Numbered from the stretch's first letter, positions 1 to 8,045 are shown. The stretch: 64,000 bases of DNA from Roseiarcus sp963782255 (GCA_963782255.1 CAWAIS010000001.1:248001-312000); one strand, 5' to 3'. Numbers and translations: made by a program. The notes: generated from the letters alone by a model not told the origin.

Positions 1-522
1 CGCATCGTCGTTGTGCCCGGCGGCGGGCCTTTCGCGGACGCGGTGCGCGAGGCGCAGCCGATCATCGGCTTCGACGCCGTTGCGGCCCATGAGATGGCGA
101 TGTTGGCGATGACGCAATTCGGCCGCGCGCTGCAGAGCCTCGCGCCCGAGTTTCTGCTCGCCGATTCTCGCAGCGCAATTCGACGAGCGCTTCGTGAGCG
201 ACGGGTTCCCATCTGGTCGCCGGAGCGGATGGCGAGCGCCGAAGGTCTGCCGCCGACCTGGGATCTGACCTCCGACAGTCTGGCCGCTTGGCTCGCCAGC
301 GCCCTCGGCGCCGATCGCCTCATCCTCGTCAAGCATGGCCGCTTCGCCGAAGGCGGGGTTGACCTCGGCGACCTCGTCGCTGACGGAATCGTCGATCCGT
401 TATTGCCGCGTTTTGTCCATCGGTCCCGCTTGCATGCGTCGCTGGCTTCGCACACGGACGCTGCGAGGCTCGCCGACGGGTTGCGAGGCCGGCCGTTTCC
501 TGAAATCCTGCATGACCCCTGA
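1..522 (+). CDS. Amino-acid-kinase-family protein, MfnE-like (5' end outside window)
   Basis: The frame is open from the first base, so the N-terminus lies upstream. The visible part begins RIVVVPGGGPFADAVREAQ, a glycine-rich loop typical of the amino acid kinase superfamily (aspartokinase, UMP kinase, MfnE). About 173 residues remain; the stop is at 520-522. In archaea MfnE phosphorylates an aminomethyl-furan intermediate of methanofuran, and methylotrophic bacteria keep a homologue among their tetrahydromethanopterin C1-transfer genes. The four genes that follow belong to the same set, which supports this role over aspartokinase or uridylate kinase. The substrate is inferred from context, not seen. 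Confidence 0.7.
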   Translation, partial: RIVVVPGGGPFADAVREAQPIIGFDAVAAHEMAMLAMTQFGRALQSLAPEFLLADSRSAIRRALRERRVPIWSPERMASAEGLPPTWDLTSDSLAAWLASALGADRLILVKHGRFAEGGVDLGDLVADGIVDPLLPRFVHRSRLHASLASHTDAARLADGLRGRPFPEILHDP

Positions 523-552
523 GCCGATCTCAAATCGCAAGCCGGCGCACAC

Positions 553-1098
553 ATGACCAAATACAAAACGCCCAGATGGGGATGGGCCCTCACGGGTTCC
601 GGACATTTCTTGAAGGAAAGCCTGGCGCTGATCCGCGAAATCGAGGACGTCGATCTGTTTCTCAGCAGTGCGGCGGCCGAGGTCCTGCGCATGTACAAGC
701 AGGAGCTCGCCTTGCCTCCTCTGACGCGCGTCTACCGCGACACGACCGCGAGTTCCGTGCCGGTCGGACAATTCTACTATGGCGTCTACCACACGCTCGT
801 TGTCGCGCCGGCGACCTCCAACGCTGTCGCCAAATTCATTTGCGGAATCTCGGACGATCTCGTCACCAACGTTTTCGCTCAAGCCGGCAAATGTCGGGTG
901 CCGTCGATCGTCTTTGCCTGCGACACAGCGCCGGAGCTCGTGACCGAGGCGCCCAAGGGGATGGTCAAAGTCTATCCGCGCCCGATCGACCTCGAGAACC
1001 GGGAAAGACTGGGAAAGTTCGCCGGGACCCAGACAGTCGATTCGATCACGGAATTGCAAGCTGCGATCGCGAGTCGGCGCGCTGAGCTGACGAAATGA
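553..1098 (+). CDS. Archaeal-type flavoprotein, dihydromethanopterin reductase-like
   Basis: A 181-residue protein with the fold signature of the flavoprotein/phosphopantothenoylcysteine-decarboxylase superfamily: an N-terminal WALTGSGHF motif near residues 10-18 and a VVAPATSNAVAKF motif in the middle that would hold the flavin. Homologues such as DmrB are proposed to reduce dihydromethanopterin to the tetrahydro form with a bound FMN. It starts 30 bases after the MfnE-like gene and overlaps the next gene by 4 bases (ATGA), so it is co-translated with the C1-carrier cluster. Family placement is good; the exact reaction is inferred from family and neighbours. Confidence 0.7.
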   Translation: MTKYKTPRWGWALTGSGHFLKESLALIREIEDVDLFLSSAAAEVLRMYKQELALPPLTRVYRDTTASSVPVGQFYYGVYHTLVVAPATSNAVAKFICGISDDLVTNVFAQAGKCRVPSIVFACDTAPELVTEAPKGMVKVYPRPIDLENRERLGKFAGTQTVDSITELQAAIASRRAELTK

Positions 1099-2492
1099 CG
1101 GAACGGATCCTCTTTCTGACCGGCCGGCTCGCGCGGTCGAGACTTGAGAAAGTGCTGAACGCCATGGCGCCGACGCCGTTCGAATGGTCGATCCTCGACG
1201 TCGGCGTGAAGGTCGCAGCCCTCATGACCGAGCCCATCCTGATGCGACGCCTGCCGCGTCCGATCGTCGCCAATCTCGTGCTCGCGCCCGGCCGCTGCCG
1301 CGCCAATCTCGAGCGCCTGTCGCGAGAGTTCGCTGTCCCGTTCCGGCGCGGGCCTGACGAACTGAAGGACCTGCCGGCCTATTTCGGACGGAAAGGCGCG
1401 GAAGTCGATCTTTCGCGCCACGCGCTGCGCCTGTTCGCCGAAATCGTCGACGCCTCGCAGATGTCGTTGGAAGCGCTGATCGCTCGCGCCGAGGCCCTGC
1501 GCGCCGCAGGCGCCGACGTCATCGACCTCGGATGCTTGCCGGACACGCCCTTCCCGCATCTCGGCGATGCGATCCGGGCGTTGAAGGGACGGGGCTTCGC
1601 CGTCAGCGTCAACTCCGCCGATCCCGAAGAGCTGCGCCGCGGCGCGCTAGCCGGCGCCGATTTCTTGCTGAGCCTCAACGAGAGCAATCTGTCGATCGTG
1701 GTTGAAACGGGCGCCCGTCCCGTGCTGGTTCCCGCAAGCCACGGCGACCTCGAGTCGCTTGTTCGCGCGGAGGCGGAGGCGCGCAGGCTCGGCGTGGCGG
1801 CGATCCTCGATCCGATCCTCGATCCCATTCATTTCGGCCTCGCCAATTCTCTCGCTCGCTATCGCGAGCTGCGCGCGCGCCTGCCGGAGGCCGAGATGAT
1901 GATGGGCACCGGCAACCTGACCGAGCTGACCGACGCCGACAGTGTGGGCGTGACCGCGATCCTCCTCGGTCTGTGCTCGGAACTCGGCGTGGCCAACGCA
2001 CTGACCGTGCACGTCAGCCCGCACACCCGCCGCACGCTGCAGGAGCACGACGCGGCGCGCCGCATCATGTACGCGGCCTTGGCCGACCGTAGCCTGCCGA
2101 AGGACTATGGACGCGCGCTCATGCAAATCCATGACCGCGCCCCCTTCCCCAATTCGAGCGCCGAAATCGCGGAGCTCGCGCGTGAGGTCCGTGACTTGAA
2201 TTTCCGGATCGAGGCGGCTGAGGACGGCGTGCACGTCTATAACCGCGACGGCCATCATGTCGCCGAGGATGCGTTCGCCCTGTTCGACAAGCTCGGCGTC
2301 GAAAGCGACGGCGCGCATGCCTTCTATCTCGGCGCCGAACTGACCAAGGCTGAAATCGCCTTCCGCCTCGGCAAGCGCTATTCGCAGGACGAACCGCTGG
2401 ATTGGGGCTGCGCTACCGACCACCCTGTCGCGGATGCGACGAGGCTCAGCGTCCCGGGGCATACTCTGCGCTCGCGCGCGGCTGGGAGTTGA
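1095..2492 (+). CDS. DUF6513 / dihydropteroate-synthase-like protein of the tetrahydromethanopterin cluster
   Basis: A 465-residue protein with two parts. The N-terminal third (to about residue 130) is the DUF6513 region seen in methylotrophs and archaea. The rest resembles a pterin-binding TIM barrel, with GADVIDLGCLP near residue 140 and GTGNLTELTDAD near 275. Such proteins sit beside tetrahydromethanopterin and methanofuran genes and are thought to act in making the C1 carrier; the reaction is not established. This is not the folate enzyme, because a normal folP lies at 4588-5463. It overlaps the upstream gene by 4 bases and is 3 bases from the next gene. Confidence 0.75.
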   Translation: MTERILFLTGRLARSRLEKVLNAMAPTPFEWSILDVGVKVAALMTEPILMRRLPRPIVANLVLAPGRCRANLERLSREFAVPFRRGPDELKDLPAYFGRKGAEVDLSRHALRLFAEIVDASQMSLEALIARAEALRAAGADVIDLGCLPDTPFPHLGDAIRALKGRGFAVSVNSADPEELRRGALAGADFLLSLNESNLSIVVETGARPVLVPASHGDLESLVRAEAEARRLGVAAILDPILDPIHFGLANSLARYRELRARLPEAEMMMGTGNLTELTDADSVGVTAILLGLCSELGVANALTVHVSPHTRRTLQEHDAARRIMYAALADRSLPKDYGRALMQIHDRAPFPNSSAEIAELAREVRDLNFRIEAAEDGVHVYNRDGHHVAEDAFALFDKLGVESDGAHAFYLGAELTKAEIAFRLGKRYSQDEPLDWGCATDHPVADATRLSVPGHTLRSRAAGS

Positions 2493-2495
2493 GCG

Positions 2496-3095
2496 ATGCC
2501 GCCGATCCGGGAAGCGATCGTCGCCACCGTCAACGCCCGCGGCGAGCCTCATCTGGCGCCGCTCGGGCTCATCGCCGAAGGCGAGAACTGGATCCTGGCG
2601 CCGTTCCACCCTTCGACGACGCTGGAGAACCTGCGCCAGGCGCCGTTCGCGGTCGCCAACTTCACCGACGACGTGCGCGTTTTCGCGGGCTGCCTCACCG
2701 GTCGACGTGAATGGCCGCTCGCGCCCGCCTCCGTCGTCGCTGCGCCGCGCCTCGCAAACACGCTGGCCCATCTCGAACTCGAGGTCATCGACGCGCGAGA
2801 GGATGCGCTCAGGCCCCGCTTCGTGTGCCGTGTGGTCCATAGCGCCGCGCATGCGCCGTTCGCGGGCTTCAACCGCGCTCAAGGCGCGGTGATCGAGGGG
2901 GCCATCCTGATCAGCCGTCTGCATATCCTGCCGCGCGCCGAGGTCGAGGCGGACCTCGAGCGGCTGAGCGTCATCGTCGAAAAGACCGCCGGCGCCCGCG
3001 AGCAGGAAGCATGGCGCTGGTTGAGGGATAAGGCGGCAGAGGCCTTCGCATCGCCCGCTGAAGGCGGTTCGCGTGCAAGTCATTCCGGTCGTTGA
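2496..3095 (+). CDS. DUF447 family protein
   Basis: A 199-residue protein beginning MPPIREAIVATVNARGEPHLAPLGL, the opening of the DUF447 family, which has a split-barrel fold related to FMN-binding flavin reductases. Family members recur in archaeal methanogenesis-cofactor and bacterial tetrahydromethanopterin clusters; their function is unknown. The start is 3 bases after the DUF6513 stop, and the 3' end overlaps the HisA-like gene by 23 bases, so the five genes probably form one transcript. Nothing in the sequence looks broken. Confidence 0.7.
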   Translation: MPPIREAIVATVNARGEPHLAPLGLIAEGENWILAPFHPSTTLENLRQAPFAVANFTDDVRVFAGCLTGRREWPLAPASVVAAPRLANTLAHLELEVIDAREDALRPRFVCRVVHSAAHAPFAGFNRAQGAVIEGAILISRLHILPRAEVEADLERLSVIVEKTAGAREQEAWRWLRDKAAEAFASPAEGGSRASHSGR

Positions 3096-3765
3096 TCTCA
3101 TTGGCGGCGAAGTCGTGCGAGCGCGGATGGGTGACCGCGACGCTTACCGACCGATCCAGACGCCCTTGTCGCCGACGGCCGATCCCGTCGACGTGGTCGC
3201 AGGCTTCCTCAGGCTCTATCCGTTCGCCGCGCTCTACGTCGCCGACCTCGACGCCATCCGAGGCTGCGGCGACAACTTTGTCGCGGCGCGCCGCCTGCGC
3301 AAGGCCTTCCCCGAGCTGCGGCTCTGGATCGACAACGGGGCCGCCGACGAAGCGGGCTTGGCGGCCATTGTCGAGGGCGATCTCGGCCTGCCTGTCATCG
3401 GCGCCGAGTCGCAGCGCGACAGCGCGCTCATGGCGGCGCATGCGCTCTCCGATAGCGTCGCGCTTTCGCTCGATTTTCGCGGCGAGACGTTCCTCGGCCC
3501 GCCGGAGATTCTCGCCGCCCCGCGGCTGTGGCCCAACCGGGTCATCGTCATGACCCTTGCGCGCGTCGGCAGCGGCGCCGGCCCCGATTTTTCCCGGTTG
3601 CAGAGCATACAGTCCGCGGTGCCGGCGCATGAAATCTTTGCGGCGGGCGGGGTACGCGGCCCCGCCGATCTCGCAGCGCTGAAGGCAGCGGGCGTCGCGG
3701 GCGCGCTGGTCGCTTCCGCGCTGCACGACGGGCGATTGACTCGCGCCGACCTTGAGCAGGCTTGA
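3073..3765 (+). CDS. HisA/HisF-related TIM-barrel protein of the C1-carrier cluster
   Basis: A 230-residue barrel protein starting with GTG at 3073, inside the end of the DUF447 gene. It opens VIPVVDLIGGEVVRARMGDR, the phosphate-barrel opening shared with histidine-pathway HisA, and carries FAAGGVRGPADLAAL near the C-terminus, the second phosphate-binding strand. It is a little shorter than true HisA (about 240-250). HisA-like paralogues recur in methylotroph tetrahydromethanopterin clusters, so I read it as a cofactor-biosynthesis protein and not the histidine enzyme; the lack of neighbouring his genes agrees. The substrate is unknown. Confidence 0.7.
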   Translation: MQVIPVVDLIGGEVVRARMGDRDAYRPIQTPLSPTADPVDVVAGFLRLYPFAALYVADLDAIRGCGDNFVAARRLRKAFPELRLWIDNGAADEAGLAAIVEGDLGLPVIGAESQRDSALMAAHALSDSVALSLDFRGETFLGPPEILAAPRLWPNRVIVMTLARVGSGAGPDFSRLQSIQSAVPAHEIFAAGGVRGPADLAALKAAGVAGALVASALHDGRLTRADLEQA

Positions 3766-3796
3766 GCGTTACGGGAGATCGCCCGAACGACATCAC

Positions 3797-3809
3797 GGGA
3801 ATAATTCCC
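3797..3809. promoter_or_regulatory. Palindrome GGGAA-TAA-TTCCC upstream of pqqA (candidate operator)
   Basis: A perfect 13-base inverted repeat, GGGAATAATTCCC, 124 bases upstream of pqqA. CGGGA half-sites also occur at 3772, 3796 and 3818, about 22-24 bases apart, roughly two helical turns. The same GGGAA-N3-TTCCC arrangement occurs at 11753-11765 upstream of the TonB receptor. The sequence is seen; its function as an operator is inferred. Confidence 0.5.
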
Positions 3810-3895
3810 ATGTTTTTCGGGAAGCAGCGGCAAGAATATTTCGAAAACTTGGTGTGAAGAACCGGCGGAAGGGCGCTTATCATTAGCAAGCCGCT

Positions 3896-3911
3896 GCGTC
3901 TCGTCAGACGC
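3896..3911 (+). promoter_or_regulatory. Small hairpin in the pqqA leader
   Basis: GCGTCT-CGTC-AGACGC forms a 6-base-pair stem with a 4-base loop, ending about 9 bases before the pqqA ribosome-binding site (GGAAGGA near 3920-3926). It could affect stability or translation of the pqqA transcript. No matching riboswitch family was recognised. Confidence 0.3.
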
Positions 3912-3933
3912 GGCCGCTTGGAAGGATGAGATC

Positions 3934-4011
3934 ATGAGCTGGACCGCCCCTATTGTCGTGGAAGTCTGCGCGGGCCTGGAGGTCACCGCCTATCTGACCG
4001 CCGAAATGTGA
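3934..4011 (+). CDS. pqqA: Coenzyme PQQ precursor peptide PqqA
   Basis: A 25-codon gene with a good ribosome-binding site (GGAAGGA, about 8 bases upstream). The peptide reads APIVVEVCAGLEVTAY in its core; Glu16 and Tyr20 stand in the E-x3-Y spacing of all PqqA peptides, where they are cross-linked to build pyrroloquinoline quinone, the cofactor of methanol dehydrogenases. The text around them (EVTxY, then AE near the end) matches methylotroph PqqA closely. The gene is alone on the plus strand and faces pqqB and pqqC on the minus strand, with folK and folP between; pqqD and pqqE are not in the window. Confidence 0.93.
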   Translation: MSWTAPIVVEVCAGLEVTAYLTAEM

Positions 4012-4017
4012 TTGCGG

Positions 4018-4043
4018 CCCTCCGTTCGGATAAGGACGGAGGG
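4018..4043 (+). terminator. Hairpin directly after pqqA
   Basis: CCCTCCGT and ACGGAGGG form a perfect 8-base-pair stem with a 10-base loop, starting 7 bases after the pqqA stop. No U-run follows, so it may be a weak terminator or a 3' stabilising stem that keeps the short, highly needed pqqA message abundant. Confidence 0.55.
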
Positions 4044-4103
4044 TTCCCATCCGGCCGTTGCAAGGCCATAAGCAAGCGCCGCGCAGCGCGATGTCGACGC
4101 GCT

Positions 4104-4607
4104 TCATTCGGTGCCCCACTTGCGCACGCCTTCGTCCCCAAGCGCCCGCGCGGCGTCGGCGACCCGCACGCCGCCTATCGATAAGGTTGGCGCAATCTCG
4201 GCGAGCGGGATCAGGACGAAGGCGCGACGCAGAAGCTCCCTGTGAGGGATGACCAGCCGTTCATCGGCGAGCGACTCGTCGCCGTACGACAGGATGTCGA
4301 TGTCGATGACGCGCGGTCCCCAGCGGACTGTCTCGACGCGCCCGAGATCCCGTTCGATTTTCTTGATTGCGTCGAGAAGATCGAGAGGTTCGAGCCGCGT
4401 CGAGCCGAGGGCGCAGGCGTTGGCGTAGTCGGGCTGTTCGACGCCTCCCCAAGGCGCCGTGCGATAGATCGACGACAGCGTGCGAACCGCGATCACATCG
4501 CGCTGACGCAACGCCTCGACAGCGGCGTGGATGGAGCGCACAGGATCGCCGACATTGCCGCCGAGGCCGACGCTGACCTCGACCGGCTCACGCCTTGTCG
4601 ATTGCAT
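4104..4607 (-). CDS. folK: 2-amino-4-hydroxy-6-hydroxymethyldihydropteridine diphosphokinase
   Basis: A 167-residue HPPK that transfers pyrophosphate to the pterin precursor, the folate step before dihydropteroate synthase. Visible motifs are SVGLGGNVGDP near the N-terminus, YRTAPWG in the middle, and WGPRVIDIDIL, which supplies the metal- and ATP-binding residues. I chose the ATG at 4607 because it leads straight into the conserved first strand; it overlaps the end of folP by 20 bases. The usual folB (dihydroneopterin aldolase) between folP and folK is absent. This is the last gene of the minus-strand series. Confidence 0.92.
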   Translation of the reverse strand: MQSTRREPVEVSVGLGGNVGDPVRSIHAAVEALRQRDVIAVRTLSSIYRTAPWGGVEQPDYANACALGSTRLEPLDLLDAIKKIERDLGRVETVRWGPRVIDIDILSYGDESLADERLVIPHRELLRRAFVLIPLAEIAPTLSIGGVRVADAARALGDEGVRKWGTE

Positions 4608-5463
4608 CGAACACCTTGAACGCGGCCGCGTGCTCGGCTGCATCGTGCACCCGGAACACCGCGGCTCCGCGCGCGAGCGCCGCGAGATTGGCGGCGAGCG
4701 TTGGGATGAGCCGATCGTCGACCCCGGCGCCGAGCAGATCGCCGAACAAGCGCTTGCGCGAAACGCCGATCAGGATCGGCAAACCGAACTTCGCGCGCAG
4801 GCGCGAGGTCGCCGCGAGCGCCTTGAGGTTCTGAACCTTGTTCTTGCCAAAACCGATGCCGGGATCGAGCAGGATGCGCGAACGCTTGACGCTCGAGCGA
4901 TCGGCCAGGGCGAGCGACCGCGCGAAGAACGCATCGATGTCGGCTTCGATATCGATTTCGGGATCGACCGTCTCGCGATTGTGCATGATAACGAGCGCGG
5001 CGTCGCTCTCGGCCACTGCGCCGGCCATATCCGGGTCCTTCTGCAGGCCCCAGACGTCGTTGACGATGCCGACCCCGAGCGCAATCGCGCGACGAGCGAT
5101 CTCGGCCTTACAGGTGTCGATCGAAACTGGCAGCGAAAGTTCGGCGAGCAGCGGCTCCAGCACAGGCTCGAGGCGGCGCCATTCCTCGTTTGGCGGCACA
5201 GGCGTATGGCCCGGACGGGTCAATTCCGCTCCGACGTCGATGACGTCGGCCCCCTCACTCGCGAGCTTGCACGCCTGGGCGAGCGCCGACTCGCGCGACT
5301 GAAACCGCCCGCCGTCGGAAAATGAATCCGGCGTGACGTTGAGGATGCCCATGACGACCGGCCTCACGCCGACGAGGCGCAGAAAGTCGTCCCGTCGACG
5401 CTCGAAATCCGCCGAGCTCAATTCACCGCTCCGGTCCCTGTTCGAAGGTCCATCGCCAATCAT
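4588..5463 (-). CDS. folP: Dihydropteroate synthase
   Basis: A 291-residue enzyme joining the pterin pyrophosphate to p-aminobenzoate. The signatures are complete: VMGILNVTPDSFSDGG near residue 37, GADVIDVGAELTRPG near 72, and LLDPGIGFGK near 200; the last two hold pterin and pyrophosphate. The third residue after GAE is normally S; here it is L (GAELTRPG). Its start overlaps the pqqC stop by 4 bases (ATGA) and its end overlaps folK, so folate genes are translationally coupled to PQQ genes. Confidence 0.95.
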   Translation of the reverse strand: MIGDGPSNRDRSGELSSADFERRRDDFLRLVGVRPVVMGILNVTPDSFSDGGRFQSRESALAQACKLASEGADVIDVGAELTRPGHTPVPPNEEWRRLEPVLEPLLAELSLPVSIDTCKAEIARRAIALGVGIVNDVWGLQKDPDMAGAVAESDAALVIMHNRETVDPEIDIEADIDAFFARSLALADRSSVKRSRILLDPGIGFGKNKVQNLKALAATSRLRAKFGLPILIGVSRKRLFGDLLGAGVDDRLIPTLAANLAALARGAAVFRVHDAAEHAAAFKVFDAIDKA

Positions 5464-6200
5464 CCGGGCTTGAAGGCGCCGGGCGGCGGCGAGCCGCAGA
5501 CGTAGGCGTGATGCAGCGCGTCGAGCTGCGCCCAGAGCACGTCGGTCTTGAATTTCAGCGCCGCGATCACGCCGCGCTGTTGCTCTACCGTGCGCGCATT
5601 GCGCTTGACGTATTCGAGCGCGAAGTCGGCGTCCTTGGGCGCCTGGTCGAGACGGCGGCGGAAATAGGCGACGACCTTCTCGTCGATGAAGTCGTAGTTG
5701 GCGAGCATGCCGTCGATCCGGCGGCGGTGGATCGAGGGCGCGAAGAGCTCGGTCAGGCTCGACCCTACCGCCTCGACAAGCGGTTTCTCGCGCACGAAAT
5801 GCACGTAAGCCTCGACGGCGAACCGGGTTGCGGGCAGCGCGCCTTCCTGCGAGATCACGTAGTCGCGGTCGAGGCCGAGCCCGTCCGTCAGAACCAGCCA
5901 GCGCTCGATGCCGCCTTTATCGTCGCCGTAGCCGTCATGATCGGTGATGCGATGCAGCCATTCGCGGCGCAGCTCGCGGTCGTCGCACCGCCCGATGAGC
6001 GAAGCGTCCTTGCGCGGGATCGCCGCCTGATAGACGTAGCGGTTCAAGGCCCATGCCTGCACCTGCCCCTTATTGAGCTTGCCGCCGTGCAGGAGATCGT
6101 GGAACGGATGCAGGTCGTGATAGCGCTCGGGGCCCACGGCGCGCAGCGCCGCCTCCAGGCCCTCAGGGCTTAAGGGTTCGGACGGCATGTGTTTGTTCAT
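5460..6200 (-). CDS. pqqC: Pyrroloquinoline-quinone synthase PqqC
   Basis: A 246-residue PqqC, the cofactor-free oxidase that performs ring closure and the final oxidation to PQQ. Recognisable stretches are RYHDLHPFHDLLHGGKL, VYQAAIPRKDASLIGR and WLHRITDHDGY, with conserved His and Arg residues of the active site. The ATG at 6200 overlaps the pqqB stop by 4 bases. The frame stays open far upstream, but that part is pqqB read in another frame, not a fusion. No PqqD domain is attached to the C-terminus, unlike the PqqCD fusion of Methylobacterium. Confidence 0.95.
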   Translation of the reverse strand: MNKHMPSEPLSPEGLEAALRAVGPERYHDLHPFHDLLHGGKLNKGQVQAWALNRYVYQAAIPRKDASLIGRCDDRELRREWLHRITDHDGYGDDKGGIERWLVLTDGLGLDRDYVISQEGALPATRFAVEAYVHFVREKPLVEAVGSSLTELFAPSIHRRRIDGMLANYDFIDEKVVAYFRRRLDQAPKDADFALEYVKRNARTVEQQRGVIAALKFKTDVLWAQLDALHHAYVCGSPPPGAFKPG

Positions 6201-7126
6201 GGGGTGACCTCCATTCCGTCGAAGGCGATCTCCCATCCGGCCGCCTTCACTTTTACTTCTTCCGGCGATCCTTCGATCAGGATCGGGTTCGAATTGTTGA
6301 TGTGGATCAGAATCCTGCGCACGGTTTGATGACGCGCGAGTTCTTCCAGCGTTCCGCCCGGGCCGAAGACGGGCATGTGGCCCATGCGGCGGCCGGTCTT
6401 GTCGCCGAGGCCGTTCGCGATCATCTCGTCGTCGGAAAAGAGCGTGCCATCGAAGAAGAGCGCATGCGCGCTCGCGATGCGCTTGTTCAAGTCGTCCGTC
6501 ACGCGCGCACATCCCGGCGCATAGACGAGCCGGCGGCCCGCCGCCTCGACCGCGACCCCGACCGTTCCCTCGCCGATATCGTCGGTTCGGACCTCGCCCT
6601 GTTCGAGCCAGAGCGGGACCTTGCCGGGGACCGGAAAAAGTTCGAGCGTGAGGCCCGGCAGCGGCTCGAACGCCTCGCCGAGCCGAATCGCGCGGCGGGC
6701 AACGATGTCGTGCCCGACCACATCGAAGATCCGATTGCCGGCGATCGTGTCGAGGGTCGTGCGCGTGCCCCAGATCGTGAACGGCTGGCGCTCGCGCAAA
6801 GCGAGCAGGCCGGCGGCGTGATCGACGTCGGTATTGGTCAACAGGACCGCGGCGATCGGCGAATGGCGTCCCTCGCCCCTCGGCTGCAGCGCGGGTGTCG
6901 CCAGAATCTGCTGCCTGAGATCGATCGAGGCGTTGAGCAGAAGCCAGCGGCGCCCATCGGCGCTCACCGCCAGGCTCGACTGCGTGCGCGGCTTGACGCG
7001 GGCGTCGCCATCCCATGCGAGGCGGCAGACGCGGCAATTGCAGTTCCATTGCGGAACGCCGCCTCCAGCGCCTGAGCCGAGCACGAGCGCGCGAAGGTGC
7101 GAAGAGGCGGGCTCATCGCGGGACAT
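6197..7126 (-). CDS. pqqB: PQQ biosynthesis protein PqqB
   Basis: A 309-residue metallo-beta-lactamase-fold protein that acts on the PqqA-derived tyrosine in PQQ synthesis. It shows LGSGAGGGVPQWNCNCRVC at the N-terminus, the zinc-site loop NTDVDHAAGL and the C-terminal HINNSNPIL motif, all typical of PqqB. I chose the ATG at 7126; it lies 13 bases inside the tonB gene, whereas an ATG at 7147 would only add a poorly conserved leader. Coupling to tonB upstream and pqqC downstream is therefore direct. Confidence 0.95.
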   Translation of the reverse strand: MSRDEPASSHLRALVLGSGAGGGVPQWNCNCRVCRLAWDGDARVKPRTQSSLAVSADGRRWLLLNASIDLRQQILATPALQPRGEGRHSPIAAVLLTNTDVDHAAGLLALRERQPFTIWGTRTTLDTIAGNRIFDVVGHDIVARRAIRLGEAFEPLPGLTLELFPVPGKVPLWLEQGEVRTDDIGEGTVGVAVEAAGRRLVYAPGCARVTDDLNKRIASAHALFFDGTLFSDDEMIANGLGDKTGRRMGHMPVFGPGGTLEELARHQTVRRILIHINNSNPILIEGSPEEVKVKAAGWEIAFDGMEVTP

Positions 7127-8045
7127 AGTTGAAGCTCGTGGCGACATGGACCGATCCGCTCGGCGGCGGGGGGAAATGGGCGGACTCGACCAGCGTGCGC
7201 GCCGCCGCGTCGAGATCCTCGTCGCCCGAGGAACGGGTGATCGCGAACGAGGAGAGCGCGCCCGACGCGCCGATCGTGAAGGCGACGCCGACGATTCCCC
7301 TGGCGCCCCGCGCGCGGGCGGCCGGAGGATAGAAGAGACGGCTCCTGATCGCCGCGCTCATGGCCGAAATGTAGGCCGACTGCGACGCGGCGCTCGCGGG
7401 CGGGCGCGCCGAGGCGGCGGAGCGCTCCTCCCGCGCTTGCGCCGGCTTCGCCGCTTCAACGGGTCGCGCGTGGGGCTCACGCGCTTTCCGCTCGACGCGT
7501 TCCGGCTCCTTGCGTTCCGGCTTCGTGCGTTCCGGCTTGGGTTGCGGCTTGGGCTCTGCTCTGGGCGCGGGCTCGAGACGCGGCCTCAGCGGCTCGACGG
7601 GCGGCAGCGCCTCTTGCGCGGGGGGCGGCGCGAGTTCAACCGGCGCTGGGGGCGGCGGCGCTGGGGGCGGCGGGACCGCGACCACTGGAGCGGGCGGCTC
7701 GGGCGCAGGCGGCGCCTCGACCACAGGCGGAGCCGGCTCGGGCGGCAGAGGGGGCGCAGCCTCCTCGGGCGGGGGCGCTGTCGCGGTCTCAGGCGACTTT
7801 AGCGGCTCGGGCGCAGGGGCGGGGAGAGGCGCGGGCGCAGGCGGCTCGGGCGCAGGCGCGGCCTCGGGCTCGATATCGACGATGATCTCCTTCGGCGGCT
7901 CGGGCGCTTTCCGCGCCAGATAAGGCAGGCTCGACAGCGCTGCGACATGCAGCGCGACGACCAGCGCGATCGCCGCGGGGCGAAGCCAGGCGGGGCGGAA
8001 ATCCGGCGGCTCGAAGACGCGCCCGCCGAGCGCCGCGTCGCTCAA
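7113..8045 (-). CDS. tonB: TonB energy-transducing protein
   Basis: A 310-residue protein with a short cytoplasmic N-terminus, one membrane helix (about residues 24-44), a long Pro/Ala/Glu-rich periplasmic spacer (about 50-220) and a C-terminal TonB domain (about 225-310) ending SVHVATSFNYVPR. The YPPAARARGARGIVGVAFTI stretch is the usual start of the TonB C-terminal domain. It passes the proton-motive energy of ExbBD to an outer-membrane receptor. It overlaps exbD by 4 bases and pqqB by 14 bases. Confidence 0.93.
   Translation of the reverse strand: MSDAALGGRVFEPPDFRPAWLRPAAIALVVALHVAALSSLPYLARKAPEPPKEIIVDIEPEAAPAPEPPAPAPLPAPAPEPLKSPETATAPPPEEAAPPLPPEPAPPVVEAPPAPEPPAPVVAVPPPPAPPPPAPVELAPPPAQEALPPVEPLRPRLEPAPRAEPKPQPKPERTKPERKEPERVERKAREPHARPVEAAKPAQAREERSAASARPPASAASQSAYISAMSAAIRSRLFYPPAARARGARGIVGVAFTIGASGALSSFAITRSSGDEDLDAAARTLVESAHFPPPPSGSVHVATSFNYVPR

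Noticed and set aside
1647..3101. A 484-codon minus-strand frame opposite DUF6513 and DUF447 genes
   Set aside because: Arg-rich shadow frame, no homology, fully overlapped by recognised genes.
3073..3765. Histidine biosynthesis hisA
   Set aside because: No his neighbours, and its overlap with DUF447 in a C1-carrier cluster indicates a paralogue.
5460..7049. A 529-codon frame that could suggest a fusion of an unknown domain to PqqC
   Set aside because: The first 280 codons are pqqB read in another frame; pqqC has its own start overlapping the pqqB stop.
7500..7930. Gly/Ala-rich plus-strand protein in the tonB region
   Set aside because: It is the complement of the Pro-rich TonB spacer.
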